A DNA stretch of 64,000 nucleotides from Symsagittifera roscoffensis (taxonomy: Eukaryota; Xenacoelomorpha; Acoela; Convolutidae): contig NC_087062.1 in the NCBI RefSeq assembly GCF_963678635.1, positions 16,481,789 to 16,545,788 of the forward strand, read 5' to 3'. Shown here one piece after another: positions 24,491 to 35,773 of this stretch (within the stretch, counting starts at the first letter, position 1; each line of letters begins with the position of its first letter). Made by a program: the position numbers and the translations under genes. Under the pieces are notes generated by a model that ran no database searches, was not told the DNA's origin, and saw nothing but the letters and a program-made list of their open reading frames with translations.

Positions 24491-24518
24491 GTGCTGAAAT
24501 TACAAGTAATTTCAGCAC
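24491..24518. repeat. Perfect inverted repeat, 12-bp stem and 4-nt loop
   Basis: GTGCTGAAATTA, loop CAAG, then TAATTTCAGCAC: a perfect 12-bp stem. It could be the end of a small inverted-repeat transposon remnant or a structured RNA element. No matching element body is visible on both sides. Confidence 0.8.
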
Positions 24519-26449
24519 TTACAATGAGTGGGTTGTTAGTTTGATGGAGTGTGATTGGTTAGTCTTTAATATTTTATAGGGATAAAATATCTAATTATTA
24601 CCAATAATAATATATAGTTTGGGTCTGGTTCCACCGATCCGGGTTTACAGAGTTTTTGTTCTTTTGACTTCTTTTTGCAATGGAGGATGGATGATGATCG
24701 TTTGTATTTCGCGAGCACCATTTCTATTCCGTTCTTGGAGGTGGAAACTCCAGGAAGCTGGAATCATAGAGGTTGTTTTGTCATTCAACGATGACTGAGA
24801 ACGTCAACAAAATCAATCTGAATTCCAATTGGTTTGTTATGATCGTCTGTTTTTGATCGGTGTGGAGAACTGTGTTTCGATCCTGTTCGGGAATGGCGTG
24901 AAGCTCGAGTGTGGAGGGAATGACATGTAACTTGGATCTGTACGTATACTTGAACATCGAGGTGGTCATTGGTCTGTTTCAATGAAGTCCTTTGCTTTGG
25001 AGTCAAGGGTATGATTGCATGCTGGTTTTTCATGGGGTCCTGTTTTGTGCTAACCTTTTATGTCATGTTTGTTATGGTTTTTTCTTTTTGATGTTTGGGT
25101 TGTGTCCTTTTCTCAAAAATCAAATTGTTTGGTTTGGGTTTGTCTTCCGACTTTTTGGTGTCTTATGCTTTCTTTTTTAGACTTATTAATAGTCTTCAAA
25201 AGAATAAGTTATTGGTTCTTTAAGCTGGTTTAATCCGGTTTGGATACCGTGAGTTTTCTTTTCTTAGTCATGCTGTTAGTTTGTGGTTTATGTCGTTTAG
25301 AAAGCTGCGTTGGTTAGTTGGGATTATTATATAATTCCTTTTTAACCGGGTTAAAAGAAAGTTGGAAACTTGTTCTTATTAGTTTGAGTTGTAATTAGTG
25401 AAAGTTAAAATCATTATTTCAAACAACTCGTCGTGGGCGAGCCTGCCAATGTGGATAGAATTTGTGTGCAAGTGAATTTGATCATAAAAAAGTTATTACT
25501 GCTGGCATTTGTTTAGATTTACTGCTGAAAGTTTTAAATTTACTGCTTTTTGGGGAATGAAATCATAAAATTATTTTCATTGTATTTGGAGTAACTACAT
25601 TGGGGAAAAGAATTTATAGATGAATTTAATACTGTGGAGAAGAAATGTTACTGCCTCATTTAGTGCAGTTTGTTAATAAAAGTTTATAGTTGATAAAAAT
25701 GTGTGTAATTTTTATTTTTGTTTTCTGTTTGTAGATGATGGTGATCTAAAGACTAAAGAAAAAACATTTAATGAGAATTGCTTTGTGCCAGTCGGTCATG
25801 TCTGGAAGTTATATTTCCTGTGGCTCTCTAGTGTCGCTCCTGGGTGGTGATTGGCATTTCGATTGGCATTTCGAATGATTTGATTTTAGAGGTGATTGGC
25901 ATCTTAGAGGTGATTGGCATTTCGAATGGAGCCTGTCATGCTCAGTTTTCTCGTACCAACTGAAAACAAGAAGTGAAAAATCAGAACATCCGAATTTACA
26001 ATTGCGGGAAAATACTCAAGAAAAACAGCAGGAAATTGCTATTCGCAATTTCCAGATATAAAATAGGACACGAGTAGAGCTGTCTTATCCCGGAATAGGA
26101 AGAGAGATAATAAAAAGAAGAGAGAACAACGATTCGGAACAAACTAGAGTGAACCTTCAATGGAAAGGTGGACAGCTTGAGTGTCCCAATGGTTCATATA
26201 AAAACTCCAATTTTAGAGCCAGAATTTACATGTGTTACCAAAACTGACCAGCATTAAATTTATCTAGTTATATTATCTAATTCTTGAGTTGCTTACCAAT
26301 TTAATTACTCCTTGTATTCGAGTGCATCAACATATGAGTCCCTAATTTAAATTTCTCGAATGTGTTTTATGATTGTTAAGTTGAGATAAGGCGAGTTTTA
26401 GGTTGATCCATCTGAAATGGATCAAAGTTCCACTGTCCAATAAAAAGTA
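24519..26449. other. AT-rich non-coding stretch with GATTGGCATT repeats
   Basis: No gene. From 25845 to 25930 the unit GTGATTGGCATTTCGA(ATG) recurs four times in slightly different contexts. One of these contains a 21-bp block (25882-25902) found exactly again inside the E2 spacer (37871-37891). Confidence 0.5.
25845..25930 (+). repeat. Short GTGATTGGCAT repeat cluster
   Basis: Four copies of GATTGGCAT(TTCGA) within about 80 bp, two of them preceded by TTAGAG. It is related to a single copy in the E2 spacer at 37871-37891. This suggests it belongs to the same element family or to a shared cis element. Confidence 0.7.
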
Positions 26450-27195
26450 ACCTAACGGATTGTTCCGACCCTGTTTTTAACGGCGTTCGTATATTTTCTT
26501 ATTTTGAGACCTAAGTATGGGGACGTTCTTATTTTCTAGAGTGGGGGGATATTTTGGTAGTAGCCTTTAAACTGTAACGGGTTCTAGTCTCATGTCGCAA
26601 GCGAACCGAATTGGCTCCGACAGTTATTGAGGTAGAAAAACACAAGAGATAGTGTCCCTGACTCTTGAGCCAATGGTTATAGGGCCTATTTTCTTAAGCC
26701 TCATATGTGACTGAAGTAGGCGACTGTTACATAGTGTTTTTATGGTGCTCCTGGGTGTTTTTACGACATCATGACTACGGAGTCGAACCCACTTGACACA
26801 GCTCCGGGCTGCATGCCCATTCTAGAGTACCGGTGGTACGGTTCAGCGGGAACGTGTAAACCTTCCGGTTGTACCGTGATAGCTTTTTAAGAAAACTGGA
26901 GAAAACTTCCTGGTATGCTCTCCAAACGAGGCCTAGCTAATCGAGTAAAGGGGGGCAACTAGGGAAACAAAAACAAGAAAAAAGTATAGAAAAAGGAACA
27001 AAAACCATAAAACGAAAAGACAGTGACTTTGATACCGGATCATTTGGATCAAACCTTTTTATTAATTAAATAGTTTACCCATACTGTTTTATAAGACCGA
27101 TCGTTTTGATCAATCTAGCAATTTAAACCAGTGACTTCAATAAGGTGCCCGAGTGGGGGGCGTTGTTAAGGGTTTTCAGATAGACTACAACCTAG

Positions 27196-27390
27196 CCGGA
27201 CCACTAGGAGACTTGACTGGAAGAGGTGACCAGTCGAGTGGGAAAGTGGTTCACAAGGATCGAACCGGACCACTAGGAGACTTGACTGGAAAGGGTGACC
27301 AGCCGAGTGGGAAAGTGGTTCACAAGGATCGAACCGGACCACTAGGAGACTTGACTGGAAGAGGTGACCAGCCAAGTGGGAAAGTGGTGC
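27196..27390 (+). repeat. 69-bp tandem repeat, about 2.8 copies
   Basis: Units begin with CCGGACCACTAGGAGACTTG at 27196, 27265 and 27334, exactly 69 bp apart, with only a few differences. Since 69 is a multiple of three, the sequence reads open in more than one frame. The apparent protein (27153-27482) is most likely a by-product of the repeat. Confidence 0.95.
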
Positions 27391-27479
27391 TGCTGTCAAG
27401 TGCAGAACAGAGAAAACCAGCACAGGATCACCACAGGAGGACGCACAGGGGTGTTCTCAAGTTGGGCAACGGGTATCGT

Positions 27480-28245
27480 TAGAATCCACATTACATTATA
27501 GGAGATAAGTGTAAAGTTGGATAAGCGGAAACCCATTGTTTTGAGGAAGTTTTTGCACAAGCAGGCCTGGAAACAGGTCTACGGTTTTCTCTCGAGAGGT
27601 TTAGCACCCGGCGCTTAAGGGATTTTTCGGCTTAAGAGGGGGGCTAAAGAGGGGGGAGGTTAGAAGGGGGGCTGGTTAAGTTAGAGGTTAGCGGTTATAA
27701 ATTGTAAAAAGGGGGGACACATTAGAGTAACTAATTGTTCGGCATCGTCGACTTAGTTACATTAGATATTTACACGCGTTGGTTATAGGAAGCGAATATC
27801 CAAAATTAGAATCAGGTTAAGGTAGGTACCCTGGTCGGATCGGTAGGGGGGAACGGACATAGACAGTTTTTGTGATACCCCATAAGATCGCTAGCAGGGG
27901 GGAGGAAAACGCGTGGCAATCGGGTACCAGACATTTTTTCGGACAAAGATTGACATTGGTCAACCTTGAATTTCAGGAGAATTCATCCATCTGTTTTTGA
28001 AATTTTTCCAGTTTAAATTTTTACGTTTTGGTGAAAATTTGTTGTTGGTAATTTAACGAACAGGTGATCACAAGATACCTGCGGGGAATTTAGGGTTTCA
28101 AATACAGGGGGATCAGTATTTGGGTTTTGATCAGCAGGATAGGGATTTTGGGAAAATTTTTACTAGAGCTCAAGTGGTGGTAAAAGGTACAGTGGTTCAA
28201 TAGGCCCTACAACGAAGAAGAAGAGACCCGATATCCAGACGCTCA
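27480..28245 (+). other. E2 leader between repeats, no gene
   Basis: G-tract-rich, non-coding sequence, probably LTR or leader of E2. I could not identify a tRNA-primer-complementary site or LTR ends with confidence, because the second LTR is not available for comparison. Confidence 0.45.
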
Positions 28246-28945
28246 GTGACGAGTCTTGGGACAGTACCGAAAAAGTCTTGGGACATTGCAGTCTGGGGAC
28301 AGTCTTGGAGCAACACGGTCTTGGGACAGTCACGGGACGGAGCAGTCTTGGGACAGTCTTGGGACAGTGCAGCCTTGGGACAGTCTTGGACCAGAGCAGT
28401 CTTGGTACGAAACAGTCTTGGGACATCGGTCTTGGGACGGTGGTTTTGGGACAGTGGTCTTGGGACATTGGTCTTAGGACAGTGGTCTTGGAACATTGGT
28501 CTTGGGACAGTGGTCTTGGGACATTGCCCTTGGGACATTGGTCTTGGGACAGTAGTCTTGGGACATTGGTCTTGGGACATTGGTCTTGGGACATTGGTCT
28601 TGGGACATTGGTCTTGGGCCATTGGTCTTGGGACAGTGGTCTTGGGACAGTGGTCTTGGGACATTGGTCTTGGGCCATTGGTCTTGGGACAGTGGTCTTG
28701 GGACATTGGTCTTGGGCCATTGGTCTTGGGACAGTGGTCTTGGGACATTAGTCTTGGGACACTAGTCTTGGGACATTGGTCTTGGGACATTAGACTTGGG
28801 ACATTAACCTTGGGACACTAGTCTTGGGACAGTAGTCTTGGGACAGCAGACTTAGGGCAAGGGTCTTGGGACAGTAGTCTGGGGACACTAACAAGAAGTA
28901 CCGGGACGACACTGAATAGTCTTGAGACGGTAGAGAGAAAGTCTT
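28246..28945 (+). repeat. 14-bp minisatellite (TTGGTCTTGGGACA)
   Basis: About 45-50 units of a 14-bp motif, most regular from about 28420 to 28800 and degenerate at both edges. Because 14 is not a multiple of three, 42 bp (three units) encode the same 14-residue repeat in every frame. This explains the long apparent ORFs on both strands (Ser-Gln-Asp-Gln-Cys-Pro-Lys-type on the minus strand, Leu-Gly-His-Trp-Ser-Trp-type on the plus strand). It lies just upstream of gag in the E2 leader. Confidence 0.95.
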
Positions 28946-29182
28946 GGAACAGCATTAGGAAGGGGGGTACTAAAAGAGTACTAAGTCAGATTGAGGTAAC
29001 CAATTGTAGAATCATATTCTCTATCCTAACCAAATATATAGAATTTTCAAGAGCTTAATTAAAGTTGTTTTTAGCAAATTGTCAATTTCTTTTTATAAAT
29101 GTTTTTTTTTGTCAAAAGAGGTTTTAACCTTAGAGTACAATTTTGCAGATAGTAATACTGTAAATAGCAACAATTGTAAATA

Positions 29183-30469
29183 ATGAGGTGGAGCAGGGTA
29201 CCGGTAGCTGAAAAAAGATCTACCGAAGCGAAGACAAAGTATAATTTGTCGCTACGTAAGACAACATCAATAGGTCCGAAGGTAACAAAGAAGAACTTTT
29301 CAGTTAGTATGGTCAGCACGAGGAGTACCACGGAGAACAAAGCAAAAGAGGGCACGGAAGGGGAACGAGTAGAACCCAACATCGAGATTGATCTAGAGAC
29401 ACCTGATCAAAGTGTGGATGAAGCAGGAAAGAAGACGACAGAGTCAACTCCAATGCTGAATGCGGAAGAACCTAACCCGAATCCCATAGAGTTCTCACCG
29501 ATAGAAAACATGGAAGACACAACAGGCAACACGCCAGAAACAGTGAAGGATGAGTCTCAAAAGAGAACGTCTTTTACTGAAAGATTAGCAATGATGGTCG
29601 GAATGAGATCGAAGGACGCAGCAGTGGAGGAGACGAAAGTCGAGAAAAGCAAAACATTCGGAACAGTATCCACGAGAACGACAGAGACCGATCAGAACGA
29701 GGGTCAGAGAAAATTGGGACCAGTGACCAACTACAGGACAACAACGGACCATGGAACGACAACTCTTGAGTTAAGCGACTTGATGGCGAAGCTAGATCAG
29801 ATAGATGAGAAACTGAAGCACAGCGAAGAGGATAGAACTGTGATAAGGAATGAAATGAGACACAACAAACATGAGTACTTGAACAACTATTTCCATCTAG
29901 CGAGAGCGACGGAGGAAAAGCTTCAGAAGATGTCTGACAAAGTACAAACCACTGATGAAGAGCGAGACAAGAACATCAGAAAAGACATGCGAGAAATGAA
30001 GCAGCGATATGACGCAGTGAATAGCCAGTTGGGGAGTTTGGAAACGAGAATGGATACGATGAGTAAGGAACAGGCTGAGAGCTCAAGTGCAATACAGACA
30101 AAGCTAGACGCTATCTTGAAGAATTCAACACCACAAGACAGGCCAGCGGCAGAGCGGACACAAGGTAATAGAGTTGGCTTCGTGGAACCACAAAGGAACA
30201 AACGACAGTCAACACCGTTACCAGCAACCCGGGAGGCCGCGATTACGGCACCGGTGGGGGCCAGGGCTATTATAAAAAATGGAACAGCGAACACAACCAG
30301 TAGTCCAGGGGACTCCACGACTCACAACAACGTGGGACCGGATGCCATGACATGGGCAAGCAACTGGGAAATGATGAACAGGACGCTAGAAGCCTTCGCC
30401 ACAAGGAACACCGACTCGAGTGACAGAGGAAGCAACAAATCCAGGAAAACTTTCAAGAAACCGAAATAG
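29183..30469 (+). pseudogene. E2 gag, N-terminal part
   Basis: Gag forms the particle core. The open frame begins at 29183, but the ATG at 29309 (MVSTRSTTENK) is a more natural start. The protein is Glu/Thr-rich at first, then a long coiled coil (about 29770-30120), then a Ser/Asn/Lys-rich tail. It stops at TAG 30467-30469. The same frame reads on after that stop with typical gag sequence (DTWVEVMMLHLQQDNL), so the TAG interrupts the original gene or is read through. The next break is a frame change near 30650. Confidence 0.85.
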
Positions 30470-31343
30470 TTCAAAGATGATTCAGATGGATGTATTGACA
30501 CTTGGGTAGAAGTCATGATGTTGCACTTACAACAAGACAACTTGAACGATGAGAGGCAGGCACGAACAGCGATACTAAGCAATCTGGAAGGCACGGCATT
30601 GAAATGCGTGGTTGCGAAGAAAGAAGAGGAACGCGACACAGCGGACAAAATAGATGTTAAATAGATTCGGCTCAGGCATGAAGGGTCATCAAGCGATGAT
30701 GCGATTTGAAAAGAGGAGACAAAGGGACGATGAATCGATAGACAGGTTCCTAGATGATCTTGAGAGCTTGAGAAGAAGGAGTGACCCGGAAGAATCGACC
30801 AATCGGCGGAACTTCAGCATCGCCTCAAAGTTCATTGATGGGGTAAAGAGTGATGACTTGAGAACGATGTTAGCAACGTACTATACATTGTCGAAAGACA
30901 GTGCACCAACTCCAGAAGAGATGAGGCAGAAGTCAAGAGAGTACATGCTGATGAAACCCAAGAAATACTCGTACTCAGACAACAGGAACACACAAGGGGG
31001 AAGTCAGCCACAGAGGTCGTCATGGTACAAGCCCAGAGATGACATGGACAAACGCAGGTCATGTGCTAACTGCGGGTCGGCGGATCATCATGTGGCGGAT
31101 TGCACGACATACAAACAGGGCATGAAGAGCTTGGGATATGCACCCGATGAGGAAGAGATGAGCCAGATGGAGGAACACGAGTTCTATAGTGGCTTGATCA
31201 TCAAAATAGGTGCAAGATGCTTCTTCTGCAACCAAGAGGGGCACTTCAGGATGGACTGTCCGTTGTTTTGGGACTGTCCGTTGTTTTCCAGTACACAAGT
31301 TGGCGCTAGCAGCGGTGCAGAACCAGAGAAACAGACAAGGTGA
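30470..31343 (+). pseudogene. E2 gag, capsid-like core and two zinc knuckles
   Basis: The capsid-like retrotransposon gag region lies at about 30480-30900 (LEGTALKCV, then FEKRRQRDDESIDRFLDDLE in the next frame after a break near 30650). The nucleocapsid part follows with two CCHC knuckles of the exact C-x2-C-x4-H-x4-C form at 31062-31103 and 31218-31259, which bind element RNA. An 18-bp direct duplication just after the second knuckle (31257-31295) adds six residues in frame. The gag frame ends at 31343 and overlaps pol by about 130 bases. Confidence 0.9.
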
Positions 31344-33537
31344 ATTTGAGACGAAAAACCTAGAAAGACCAAGTGCGGAGCTACCAACGAAAACAGTGAA
31401 AGCTGTAACACAATGTAATAGCGCAGCAGAGGCCACGGCGAAGAACGACCTAGCAATAGTTTATGAGAAGGCGGCAGCGGAGGCCAAAGTGAAACAAGAC
31501 CTGGCAGCGAAAGAAATAGAACAACGGTTGAAGCAAGAGATCCAAAGACAGAGAATGAACGAAACATTAAGTTGCGCACAAACAGTACCAAAAGCTGCTG
31601 AGGGGTCGACAAAAAATAGAAATTGCAACACTGTAAAAATGGTTACAGGAAAGCCATTTGGCATAACAAAGATTGGGGCAAGAATAATGTCAATAATCAC
31701 TGTGGGCGGCCACGAAGTAACGAGAAACTTAAGCGAACCAAGTGACCAGACAATAATGCACATTGATGTTTACGCAGATTACTTGAGTTGTATAAGCCCA
31801 CAAACAACTTCTAGAGCATTGAGAGCACTACTCACGAGAGGGGGTAGCAAGTCGGTACGTGTTGATAACAGGTACGCAGAAGCTTATGGTCCACGTGAAG
31901 TGATGCTAAATATAGATGGAATCAACATCTATACCAAAACAATGATAACATGTGATGAAGACCTAATTGGGCAAATCTACGTGGGAAAAGAAGAGTTGAA
32001 AGTGAGATCCATCGGACACTGCGCCATGCTTGAAGAAGATGCGATGCACATCGGGACAGAGGCAGATGTGACAGGACACGTGCTAGACATAAGTGGCAAA
32101 AAGATTGAGTTACGTGGGTTACTTGATACGGGAGCAGTCTTGAGTGTCATACCAATCAAAACTCGGAAACGAATGGGCTTCAACAAAGATGATTTGATAA
32201 ATTCGAGAATACGGTTGTCAGCTGCAAACAAAGGGGCCCTGCGGGTGTTGGGCAGAACGCCGATAATAGCCCTCAATCTGGGGGAACGTAACCTATGGAT
32301 GAGCTCTCTTGTGGTAGAAAACCTAGATGAGTCTGACCAGTTTATTTTAGGCAGAGACTTCATCAGGAACTTTGATGTAGCGATTGATCTAAACAACGCA
32401 ATGTTCAGGATACGGAACCCGGATAGGAGGTACGCAATCAAACCGGTAAATTTAATAATGGCAAATGAAACCAAAGCACCGGTATTTTTGAGTAGGAGGG
32501 TGAGGCTAAAGGCGAACGAGGCGGCAATTGTAAGCTTACGAATGAAAAATTACAATGAACTAAGTGACAACAAGCAGGTATGTGTAGTCCCAAACCCAAA
32601 TAGTCAAAGTGCTGCTGTTTTAGGAAGATCCTTCTCGATTACGAAGAGCGGCCTCTGCGTGAGTGTCTTGTTGAATACCCTTGACATGCCAATCACGATA
32701 CAGAGGGTGAGGAAATTGGGATATGCTTTACCTGTTAAAACTCGATATGAAATGACTGAAAACCATAAACAAAATGAAGTTGTTGATTGTCCCAATCATA
32801 GGGACAAAATTTGTATCTTGAGACGATTGAATAAAATAAAAGATTCATCAGGTCTTGTGAAGTCACTTAAGTCAGAGACGGACGAACAGCTCGAAGCCAT
32901 CAAGGACGTACTAGAGCGGAACGAAGAAGTTTTTTCAAGACATAAGGCAGATATCGGGTGTTGCAATTTTGTGGAGCATGAAATAGAACTTGAGGAAAAC
33001 GCAATACCGCACAGGGAGGGGGCGAGGCGCATGACCCCACACAAATCGGATGCGTGTAGAAAGGAGATTGAAACGCTACTAGAGTATGACATGATAGAAC
33101 CATCCAAATCACGGTGGGCGTGTGGAGTAGTGATGGCCAAAAAGAAAGGCGACCAGTTGGGGTTTTGTTGTGACTTTCGATACCTGAACTCCGTCACGGT
33201 GAAGGATGCCTATCCCATACCTAGGATTGATGAGAGCCTCTCGAAGTTAGGTGATGCAAAATTTTTTACGACTCTTGATTTAGGCTCGGCTTTTTGGCAG
33301 GTACCAGTCAGGAAGCAGGACAGGGACAAGACAGGGTTTGCCTGCGAGTTGGGTCTGTTTCAATGGAAACGGATGCCGTTTGGACTTTGCAATGCCACAG
33401 CCACGTTTCAGCGGTTGATGGCACACGCGCTGATAGGCGTGACGAAGAAGAATGGCAATCTGGTGATGTGCTATGTGGATGACGTGGTAATAGCGACACC
33501 CACATTGAAAGACTTGACGAAGTATTTGCCTGTATGA
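31210..33537 (+). pseudogene. E2 pol 5' part: protease and most of reverse transcriptase
   Basis: Protease: active site LLDTGA with DTGA at 32125-32136, and the late ILGRDF motif at about 32344-32361. RT: the FTTLDLGSAFWQ block (about 33268-33303), MPFGLCNA (about 33373-33396) and the catalytic YVDD at 33472-33483. This frame is +1 relative to gag and overlaps it, so a +1 programmed shift, as in several Ty3-like elements, may have made Gag-Pol. About 200 residues rich in Lys/Ala/Glu precede the protease. The frame ends at 33537 because of a small indel near 33500; RT continues in the next frame. Confidence 0.93.
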
Positions 33538-33782
33538 AGAGGTCGGGGCTGAAGTGCAAACCATCAAAGTGTGAGATACTCAAGGACTCGATAAAATACT
33601 TGGGGAGGATGGTGGACAAACACGGCATCAGACCAGATCCAGGCGCAGTAGAGGCGGTTCTAACTTGGAAATCGCCGAAAACGGAACACCAATTAATGAG
33701 CTTTCTGGGTTTTGCAAATTACTATAGGGAATTCGTCAAAAGCTATGCGGACAAGGTTTATCCGATGCAACAGTTAATATGA
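33500..33782 (+). pseudogene. E2 pol: RT thumb/connection
   Basis: Continues RT in another frame after the indel near 33500: KYLGRMVD (about 33595-33620) and LMSFLGFANYYREF (about 33694-33735), both standard Gypsy RT motifs. It ends at TGA 33780-33782, created by what looks like a two-base insertion relative to the expected frame. RNase H follows directly in the next frame. Confidence 0.92.
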
Positions 33783-35773
33783 GGCACAAGGGCAAGAAGT
33801 TCACGTGGAATAACGCAGCAGAAGAGTCATTCCAGAGAATAAAGAAAGAGTTATGCGAGGCACCAGTACTAGGGATGCCAACAGAGAAGGGGATGTACGT
33901 ACTGGATACGGACGCGTCGGTAGTAGCAATATCTGGAATTCTCCACCAAGAGCAAGAGTGGAACGGGAAAACAGTCTTGAGACAAATAGCGTACGGGAGC
34001 AAAGTCCTAAGTGACACGGAAATGAAGTACGGAGCACCGATAGCAGAGATGTTTGCGGTGGTTACCTTTGTCGAGAAATATAGGGCATACCTAGGCAGTG
34101 AGCCGTTCAAGTTGCGAGTCGACAACCGGGCACTAAGCTGGCTGAAGACGTACTCAATGGACCAAAGTTACATTGGGAGGTGGATAGTTCGCTTGGACGG
34201 ATACAATATGATAATTGAGCACAGAACACGAGACAAACATCAAAATGCTGACAGCTTGAGCAAAAAGACAGAGTTCTACGAGAGACAAGAACAGAGGGAT
34301 GCAGATAGACCTGAGATCAAAGATGGCTTCTCCTTCATGGACAAGGAAACGTATGACAGTCTTCCTCTCACGAGATGGTTGGACAAATCGGGCAAACCAA
34401 TAGAAGATCACCCCGAGTTACCAAAGGAAACTGCGAGGAAAACAATCTTGAGAAAGAACCGAGGGATACCGATAGAAATAATGCTCAAGTCAAAGATCGT
34501 GAGGGAGACGCTCAAAGCAAAAGGCTACGATCTCAACCAGGTAGAGACGGGGGAAGCACAACTAGACGAAGACTTAAAAGGGTTACTCGAGAGACTAGCA
34601 GATGATAAGCCCGTGATTCAAGAGAACCGTAAAGAGGAACCTGAGGTCACAATACTGCGAAAGAGCGGGACAGCCAGTGATAGAAATACCTCGAAGGAGA
34701 CTAACCTTGAAGGGAAGGAAGTGGTGCAGTCCCTGGTTGAAAAGATCCCAGCTGAATTACTTGAACAGACTAGAGTCAGGAGAAAGAGAGTGGAATTCAA
34801 GGAAGAAGCTGAATACCTGGGACCAGGTCAAGAGTCCGGGGAGCGTTCCACGTCCACAGAAGAAGAAAACACAGAAGAAGAAAACACTGAAGGAGAAAAT
34901 TCGTCTGGGGAGTGTGAAATGTGGGATGAGGACTCGGAAGCGAGCAGTGACAATCAAGATAGCCTCTGCATGATATTGGCAGAAGAAAAGATGAGACACC
35001 ACGACAGGGAACTACAAACAGACCCGTCCTCAGGAACCTTCAACATGGACGTGCAGGAGATACGAGGTGGTGAAGAACTTGAAATGATTGCAGTTTCGAG
35101 GAAGCCATTCAGGGAGCTATCATGTAATTCAAATGTGAGAACAAATCTGGTGCCGGAAGACGACATGAAGGTGGTAAGGAGGATAGTATGCGTGAAGCTG
35201 AATGACGACGTTCACAATCCTGGGGAGATGAATGGGCAGATCATGGCGCTGAAGGAACATGTCATAGCGAGATATAGGCTGTCGGACCTGATAAGAGCCC
35301 AGAAGAATGACAAGATGACAAGCAATCTCTCCAAATGGATCCGAACGGGGTCCAAGGAGAAAGGGGAACTTGAAGAAGACATTTACAAGATCCTGAGCCA
35401 GTTCTACAAAGAGAGGAAAGAGCTACTCTATCACACGGCTGATGGGGTTGTAGCATGCAAGAGAAAAGAAGAAGACAAGATACTACACAAGCACAACATC
35501 ATCATACTACCACAATTATATCAGACAGAGGTGCTGTTCAGATCACATGATCAAATGGGGCACCAGGGGATAGACAAAGTGCAACAAAGAATACTTCACA
35601 GGTTCGATTGGCCAGGATTGAGGAAAGCCTGTGAGAGGTGGGTGAATGCATGCCTGGCATGTTTGCAAGTGAAAGACCCAAGGAAGTTGAAATTCCCACT
35701 CAATTCGGTGGAAAGCTCGGAATTTAATGAAGTGGTGCAGATAGACCATCAGAAGATCTGTATGACGAAGTAA
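33779..35773 (+). pseudogene. E2 pol: RNase H, linker and integrase N-terminal part
   Basis: RNase H: VLDTDAS (about 33899-33919) with the first catalytic Asp, the KYGAPIAEMFAVV block with the Glu, and KLRVDNRALSW (about 34112-34144) with the next Asp. Then come about 300 residues of acidic linker including a TEEEN repeat (about 34855-34905). The integrase zinc region follows, with H-x4-H (HDQMGH, about 35545-35562) and CLAC (about 35651-35662). The first catalytic Asp is at 35744-35746 (VQIDHQ). A TAA at 35771-35773 stops the frame inside the catalytic core; E1 has a sense codon here. Confidence 0.95.

Larger units (their letters stand above)
26543..28977 (+). repeat. Strand-biased GGGGGG tracts in E2 5' region
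   Basis: Ten runs of six G, all on the plus strand: 26543, 26950, 27155, 27638, 27651, 27666, 27711, 27846, 27897 and 28972, plus GGGGG at 28107. No comparable C runs occur. The three runs at 27638-27671 are close enough to favour a G-quadruplex with a fourth at 27711. In retroelements polypurine tracts prime plus-strand DNA; ten copies are more than needed for that. Confidence 0.8.

Noticed and set aside
27153-27482. 109-codon frame with three Gly/Asp/Ser-rich repeats
   Set aside because: It is produced by the 69-bp tandem repeat in the element leader and is open on the other strand as well.
28163-28821. Long ORFs of 150-200 codons on both strands with Cys-Pro-Lys or Trp-Ser-Trp repeats
   Set aside because: They are by-products of the 14-bp minisatellite, which is open in all frames. 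No non-repetitive protein domain is attached.
28246-28945. CRISPR-like array
   Set aside because: The repeats are directly adjacent 14-bp units without spacers, in an animal genome, inside a retroelement.
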